Shown piece by piece: positions 6,868 to 10,024 of a stretch of DNA of 10,024 bases. Position 1 is the first letter of the stretch; the number at the start of each line of letters is the position of its first letter. The position numbers and the translations under genes were made by a program. The notes below the pieces were generated by a model that was not told the origin of the DNA, did not search any database, and saw nothing but the letters and a program-made list of their open reading frames with translations. The DNA lies in contig JAFOHH010000097.1 of assembly GCA_017421905.1 (NCBI GenBank), forward strand, positions 1 to 10,024, read 5' to 3'. The DNA is from Clostridia bacterium (lineage in GTDB: Bacteria; Bacillota; Clostridia; Christensenellales; Borkfalkiaceae).

Positions 6868-7382
6868 CGCTATCTACCAAGCAATCGATTAAAAACGTCG
6901 CTGTATTTTGCGTAATCGCCCTCGTTTCCGGTCTTGTTTTAGGGCTGGTGAACCATTTTACCGCGGTAGACCCCAAAGCGGAGGCCATTCGCAAATTCAA
7001 CGCCCTATTTCCCACCGCTCAAGAATACACCGTCGTAGACGAAAAAGCCGGAAACGTTCTTTACGTTGCGGAAAGCGAAAACGTCGTTGCCATTCTTTCC
7101 AAAGGCAAGGGCGGCTTTAAGGGCGAGGTGCAAGCCTACGTCTTTTTCGTAGAAGGAAAAATTGCCCTACTTGCCGTGGGCGAGCATAAGGAAACGTACG
7201 TCGGCAAATTGCAAGCCGATAAGTTTTTCGAGCGGTTTATCGGTAAAAACACCTCCGCCGCTTTTTCCGAAATAGACGGCGTTACGGGTGCAACGCGCTC
7301 CTCCAACGCAGTAAAAAATGCGGTTACCGCCGCGGCAGAATACTACAAAGAGCATTACGAAGGAGGGCAAAATGGACGGTAA
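6864..7382 (+). CDS. rnfG: Rnf complex subunit RnfG, covalent-FMN protein
   Basis: RnfG (NqrC homologue) is anchored by one N-terminal helix and carries covalent FMN on the outer side of the membrane. The helix is at about residues 10-30 (NVAVFCVIALVSGLVLGL). The FMN-binding domain follows, ending in GVTGATRSSNAV with the flavinylated threonine at residue 144. At 172 residues it is slightly short for the family, but the domain is complete. The ATG overlaps the rnfD stop (ATGA). AAGGAGGG lies just upstream, with a rather short gap of about 4 bp after AGGAGG. The end overlaps rnfE by 11 bp. The C-terminus is short and polar (EHYEGGQNGR) and partly overlaps the rnfE ribosome binding site. Confidence 0.96.
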   Translation: MTLSTKQSIKNVAVFCVIALVSGLVLGLVNHFTAVDPKAEAIRKFNALFPTAQEYTVVDEKAGNVLYVAESENVVAILSKGKGGFKGEVQAYVFFVEGKIALLAVGEHKETYVGKLQADKFFERFIGKNTSAAFSEIDGVTGATRSSNAVKNAVTAAAEYYKEHYEGGQNGR

Positions 7383-8127
7383 AAAGTTAAAAGAAGCCCT
7401 TTTTTCGGGCATTATTAAAAACAATCCCGTATTCGTTTTGGTGCTGGGTATGTGCCCCACGCTTGCCATGACCACCACCCTTTCGCAAGCGTTTGCCATG
7501 GGCGTTGCCACGCTTGCCGTGCTCGTTTGCTCCAACACGATTATTTCGCTTTTGCGCGGCGTTATTCCTCTAAAAATGCGCATCCCCTCGTACATCGTCA
7601 TCATTTCCACCTTCGTTATTATGGTAGAAATGCTCATGCGCCGCTTTTTACCCGATTTATACGCCACGATGCGCACCTTCATTTCGCTTATCGTGGTAAA
7701 CTGCATCATTTTGGCGCGTGCCGAAAGCTACGCCAGCAAAAACGCCCCCCTCTATGCGGCGGCGGACGGACTTTCCATGGGCGTAGGCTTTACGCTTTCG
7801 CTCTGTTTAATGGGCGCTGTGCGCGAAATTTTAACCACGGGCGGTTTATTCGGCGCAAGCGTGAGCGGTTTTCCGCAAATGGAAGCAGGCGCGGCAAACG
7901 TTTTCGGCTTTATCGTGCTCGCCTTTTTAATGGCCGGTATGAACGCCCTTAAGAGCTTTTTGAAAGAAAGTAAAAACCGCAAATTAATTCTCGAAGAAAA
8001 GGCGAACCGCCTCTCTTATTTTGGAAAAGACGCTTCTTTAGCAGGGGAAAATTCCACCCCCGCAGCAGGCGAACCGTCTAATAATAGTGCACCCGTTAGC
8101 GTGCAAACGGATAAGGAGGGCGTATGA
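7372..8127 (+). CDS. rnfE: Rnf complex subunit RnfE, ion-translocating membrane subunit
   Basis: RnfE (NqrD homologue) is a six-helix membrane protein that pairs with RnfA. Each contributes two conserved cysteines to an intramembrane 2Fe-2S centre. Here these are C28 (VLGMCPTLAM) and C111 (VVNCIILARAE). The 251-residue protein is chosen to start at ATG 7372, with AGGAGGG 4 bp upstream; the frame is open to 7318 but that part lies inside rnfG and has no ribosome binding site. It overlaps rnfG by 11 bp and rnfA by 4 bp. The family core ends near residue 195. A further 55 or so residues form a charged, then Ser/Ala/Pro/Asn-rich tail (about residues 222-251) with no recognised domain. The tail is longer than in most RnfE proteins, which are usually about 200-235 residues. 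The family call is certain; any tail function is unknown. Confidence 0.96.
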   Translation: MDGKKLKEALFSGIIKNNPVFVLVLGMCPTLAMTTTLSQAFAMGVATLAVLVCSNTIISLLRGVIPLKMRIPSYIVIISTFVIMVEMLMRRFLPDLYATMRTFISLIVVNCIILARAESYASKNAPLYAAADGLSMGVGFTLSLCLMGAVREILTTGGLFGASVSGFPQMEAGAANVFGFIVLAFLMAGMNALKSFLKESKNRKLILEEKANRLSYFGKDASLAGENSTPAAGEPSNNSAPVSVQTDKEGV

Positions 8128-8699
8128 ATACCTTTTTCTTGATGTTTGGTGCAATCGTTACGGGCAACGTCGTTTTAACGCAGTTTCAGGGCTGCTGTCC
8201 CTTTCTCGGCGTATCGAAAAAGCAATCTACGGCGCTAGGCATGGGGTGCGCGGTAACCTTTGTTCTTACCGTTTCGGGTGCGGCAACCTACGCCGTATAC
8301 CACCTACTGCTCGAGCCGTTGCACATTCCCTATATGATGACGATGGCGTTTATCCTCGTTATTGCCAGCCTCGTACAAATGACGGAAATGGTTATACGCA
8401 AAATCAGCCCCACGCTTTATCGCGCGCTGGGGGTGTATTTGCCCCTTATCACCACCAACTGCGCCGTGCTCGGTACGGCTATTTCCACGGTGAACAGCGG
8501 TTACGACTTTTTGCAAACGGTACTCTTTTCCTTTGCAACGGGCGTAGGATTTTTGCTTGCTATTTTCCTGCTTTCGGGCATTCGCAAAAAAATGCAAGGC
8601 GCAGATATCCCCAAACCGTTTGAGGGATTCCCCATCACCTTGCTTGCCGCGGCAATTATGGCGCTTGCTTTTGCAGGCTTTGCCGGAATTACCTTTTAA
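8124..8699 (+). CDS. rnfA: Rnf complex subunit RnfA, ion-translocating membrane subunit
   Basis: RnfA (NqrE homologue) is the inverted partner of RnfE in the membrane core. The 191-residue protein has six hydrophobic helices and standard family length. The cysteine expected to bind the shared 2Fe-2S centre lies in GNVVLTQFQGCCPFLGVSKK (C24/C25), with a second at C113 in TTNCAVLGTA. The start ATG overlaps the rnfE stop (ATGA) and has AAGGAGG 5 bp upstream. rnfB follows after 9 bp, and the rnfB ribosome binding site AAGGAG begins at the rnfA stop codon. Nothing is missing. Confidence 0.97.
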   Translation: MNTFFLMFGAIVTGNVVLTQFQGCCPFLGVSKKQSTALGMGCAVTFVLTVSGAATYAVYHLLLEPLHIPYMMTMAFILVIASLVQMTEMVIRKISPTLYRALGVYLPLITTNCAVLGTAISTVNSGYDFLQTVLFSFATGVGFLLAIFLLSGIRKKMQGADIPKPFEGFPITLLAAAIMALAFAGFAGITF

Positions 8700-8708
8700 G
8701 GAGCCATT

Positions 8709-9521
8709 ATGCAAACGTTAATTTTGACAAGTATATGGAAGGCTGCGCTTATCCCGGCAGGGGTTATGCTGGGCGTTGCTCTCCTTCTCGGCATTGCTAT
8801 CGCCTTGGTTTCGGCAAAATTCGCCCCAAATAAAGACGAACGGGCGGAAGAAATAGAAGCCCTTCTTCCCGGTAGCAACTGCGGTGGCTGCGGTTCGGGC
8901 GGCTGTGCCGATTTTGCAAATCGCCTTTTGGCGGGAAAGGCAACCCTTTCCGCTTGTCGCGCTTTATCCAAGCCCAACCGTGCGCAAATAGCCGCAATTC
9001 TCGGCACGGAGGCAGAAGATCTTGCCGAAACGGTTATGATCGTACGCTGTAACGGCGGCGAGGCTTGTAAAAACAGCTTCGATTACGCCGGCTACGACGA
9101 CTGCGTTTCCGCCTCTCAAATTCTTTTGGGCGGAAAGGCCTGCTCTGCGGGTTGCCTGGGGCACGGAAACTGCGCCACGGCTTGCCCCACGAGCGCAATG
9201 AAAATAAAATACGATTGTGCCAAGGTAAAAACCGCCATTTGCGATTCCTGCGGCGCGTGCGAAAAGGCTTGCCCCAAGGGGCTTATGATGCGCATTCCTA
9301 AAACGGCGCGCGTGTTCGTTGCGTGCAACTCGCACGAAAAGGGAAAAGCCGTGCGCGACGTTTGCTCTCGCGGCTGCATCGGCTGCGGACTTTGCGCCAA
9401 GCTTTGTCCTTCGCAGGCAATCAAAATGGAAAACAACCTGCCCGTAATCGATTATTCCCTTTGCACGGGCTGTCTTACCTGCGCTAAAAAATGCCCCACG
9501 CACGTAATTAAAGTGCGCTAA
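8709..9521 (+). CDS. rnfB: Rnf complex subunit RnfB, polyferredoxin
   Basis: RnfB accepts electrons from reduced ferredoxin and passes them into the complex. The 270-residue protein has one N-terminal membrane helix (about residues 12-36). A 4Fe-4S domain follows, opening LPGSNCGGCGSGGC, with cysteines C58, C61, C66 and C83 (C-x2-C-x4-C-x16-C). The ferredoxin part has four further cysteine groups: C145/149/155/159 in CSAGCLGHGNCATACP, C178/181/184/188, C223/226/229/233 and C252/255/258/262, each ending in CP. That suggests up to five 4Fe-4S clusters, in line with clostridial RnfB, where the number varies. The usual CPGG-type ending of the first domain is degenerate here (CRALSKP). The start is ATG 8709 with AAGGAG 5 bp upstream. 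The last codons are part of a 33-bp repeat that continues past the stop. Confidence 0.96.
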   Translation: MQTLILTSIWKAALIPAGVMLGVALLLGIAIALVSAKFAPNKDERAEEIEALLPGSNCGGCGSGGCADFANRLLAGKATLSACRALSKPNRAQIAAILGTEAEDLAETVMIVRCNGGEACKNSFDYAGYDDCVSASQILLGGKACSAGCLGHGNCATACPTSAMKIKYDCAKVKTAICDSCGACEKACPKGLMMRIPKTARVFVACNSHEKGKAVRDVCSRGCIGCGLCAKLCPSQAIKMENNLPVIDYSLCTGCLTCAKKCPTHVIKVR

Positions 9522-9590
9522 AAATGTTCCGCGAACGGAATTAAGGTGAGCCAAAAATATCTCGCGAACGTAATTAAAGTGCGCTAAAAT
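9503..9590 (+). repeat. 33-bp tandem repeat duplicating the 3' end of rnfB
   Basis: Units lie at 9503-9535, 9536-9568 and a partial 9569-9590. The first 21 bases of units 1 and 3 are identical. Unit 1 contains the last codons and the stop of rnfB; units 2 and 3 are non-coding copies. The boundary of units 1 and 2 forms the perfect inverted repeat TTCCG CGAA CGGAA (9527-9540). Confidence 0.85.
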
Positions 9591-9665
9591 CACCTTACGT
9601 ATTTAAGAAAGTTGAACCGCACCGTCAAGCCCTCTATTTTTAAGTGAATACCGCGCAAGTCGCGT

Positions 9666-9706
9666 AAAAGAAAGGACCGCCCCCTGTTGGAGCGGTCTTT
9701 TCTTTT
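9666..9706. terminator. Strong bidirectional terminator between rnfB and the dnaC-like gene
   Basis: Bases 9666-9680 pair with 9692-9706 over 15 bp (one G-T pair) around an 11-base loop. The GC-rich core GACCGC/GCGGTC is flanked by an A-rich arm on the left and TTTTCTTTT on the right. This gives a U-tract for both strands and suits the two converging genes. Confidence 0.9.
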
Positions 9707-9743
9707 CAATATCTGTGTTACAAAAAGCGAATGAGCAAAGGTT

Positions 9744-9875
9744 GGGTGCGCCTATTTTGGTAGATGGCGCAAGGCGTAAATTTTTAGGTGTGCCTATTTG
9801 CTGCGCCTATTTTTCGGGCGACGCAAAGCGGAAATTTTTGGCTCGCCTTATTTAGCGGGCGGCGTAAGGCGCAAA
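9744..9875 (-). repeat. Imperfect ~41-bp tandem repeat duplicating the 3' end of the dnaC-like gene
   Basis: Three copies lie at about 9744-9781, 9782-9835 and 9836-9875. On the minus strand each has ATTT, then (G/C/A)CGC(C/T)TT(A/G)CG, then a variable part, then AATA(A/G)GGCG. The copy at 9836-9875 contains the last codons and the stop of the dnaC-like gene. The middle copy has an insertion of about 13 bp that itself repeats AAATAGGC. Confidence 0.7.
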
Positions 9876-10024
9876 TCGGGAATGTCACGGAATAGCAACC
9901 AACGCGCCGAAGCCTTATCGACCAAGCGGGAAAAAAGCCGCTCGCCGTAGCGGGAAAGCACTTCGCCTCCGCCTAAATTGGTGGTAATTACGGTGTGCTT
10001 TTTGCGGAGGGCGCGCGTGGAAAT
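9848..10024 (-). CDS. DnaC/DnaI/IstB-type AAA+ ATPase, C-terminal fragment
   Basis: Reading from 10024 down to the TAA at 9850-9848 gives 58 residues, starting ISTRALRKKHTVITTNLGGG and ending RDIPDLRLTPPAK. The HTVITTNL strand (sensor-1 region) followed by RYGERLFSRL (the conserved SRL arginine region) matches DnaC/DnaI-type helicase loaders and IstB-like transposase helpers. These load the replicative helicase or assist transposition using ATP. The 5' part with the Walker motifs lies outside the window, so helicase loader and IstB cannot be told apart. No insertion-sequence ends are visible, which slightly favours a helicase loader. It converges on rnfB, with the shared terminator between them. 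The final codons lie in a tandem repeat that continues into the non-coding DNA. Confidence 0.75.
   Translation of the reverse strand: MSTRALRKKHTVITTNLGGGEVLSRYGERLFSRLVDKASARWLLFRDIPDLRLTPPAK

Noticed and set aside
7318..7371. Upstream start for rnfE at 7318
   Set aside because: The extra residues lie within rnfG, and there is no ribosome binding site there, whereas AGGAGGG precedes ATG 7372.
4509..9521. Na+-translocating NADH:quinone reductase (Nqr) operon
   Set aside because: Gene order C-D-G-E-A-B, the Fe-S clusters of RnfC and the polyferredoxin RnfB identify Rnf. No NqrA or NqrF is present.
8964..9593. Minus-strand frame of 209 residues across rnfB
   Set aside because: It is the antisense of rnfB. 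Its repeated N-terminus is simply the translation of the 33-bp repeat.
9503..9875. CRISPR array
   Set aside because: The repeats are directly adjacent, have no unique spacers of even length, and include the coding ends of genes.

Overview
This window looks like a contig from an uncultured, probably gut-associated, Gram-positive Clostridia lineage. The evidence is the clostridial gene order rnfCDGEAB, strong AGGAGG-type ribosome binding sites, sigma-A-like promoters with AT-rich leaders, and a lipoprotein with a Gram-positive-style lipobox and spacer. The genus cannot be read from the sequence. The first ~280 bases do not fit this picture. They encode a piece of a ROK-family sugar kinase of the type I know from Bacteroidales, and they are joined mid-gene to the lipoprotein, probably by misassembly.

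Layout. (1) 1 to ~279: ROK kinase fragment, plus strand, open at the window edge. (2) ~277-3131, minus strand: a very large surface lipoprotein with three related beta-rich modules, a C-terminal membrane helix and a Lys/Ala/Glu-rich cytoplasmic tail. Its own promoter lies at 3176-3204. Its natural C-terminus is missing; the open frame only reaches the stop at 129 by reading through the antisense of the kinase fragment. (3) 3268-4193, plus strand: two half-size TauE/SafE (TSUP) membrane proteins in tandem, which may form one transporter. The second has a repeated PPKRSSYA tail. (4) 4194-4508: a 315-bp intergenic region with a terminator, two tandem promoters (each with exact 17-bp spacing) and a small leader hairpin. 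(5) 4509-9521: the complete six-gene rnf operon C-D-G-E-A-B. The genes overlap or lie within 9 bp and each has its own ribosome binding site. (6) 9522-9847: a convergent intergenic region with two families of short tandem repeats and a strong bidirectional terminator. (7) 9848-10024, minus strand: the 3' end of a DnaC/DnaI/IstB-type AAA+ ATPase.

How the genes work together. The Rnf complex is a membrane ferredoxin:NAD+ oxidoreductase that couples electron transfer to export of Na+ or H+. All its recognisable key residues are present: Fe-S cysteines in RnfC and RnfB, flavinylation threonines in RnfD and RnfG, and paired cysteines in RnfA and RnfE. The host therefore probably conserves energy from reduced ferredoxin by this route. 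The TSUP pair is transcribed in the same direction but is separated from rnf by a terminator and new promoters, so it is probably a separate unit.

The best leads are outside the core operon: the chimeric junction near 277, the lipoprotein apparently anchored at both ends, the split TSUP pair with a repeat tail, and the duplication of the 3' ends of both converging genes (rnfB and the dnaC-like gene) into the space between them. I see no clear undescribed defence or mobile system here.
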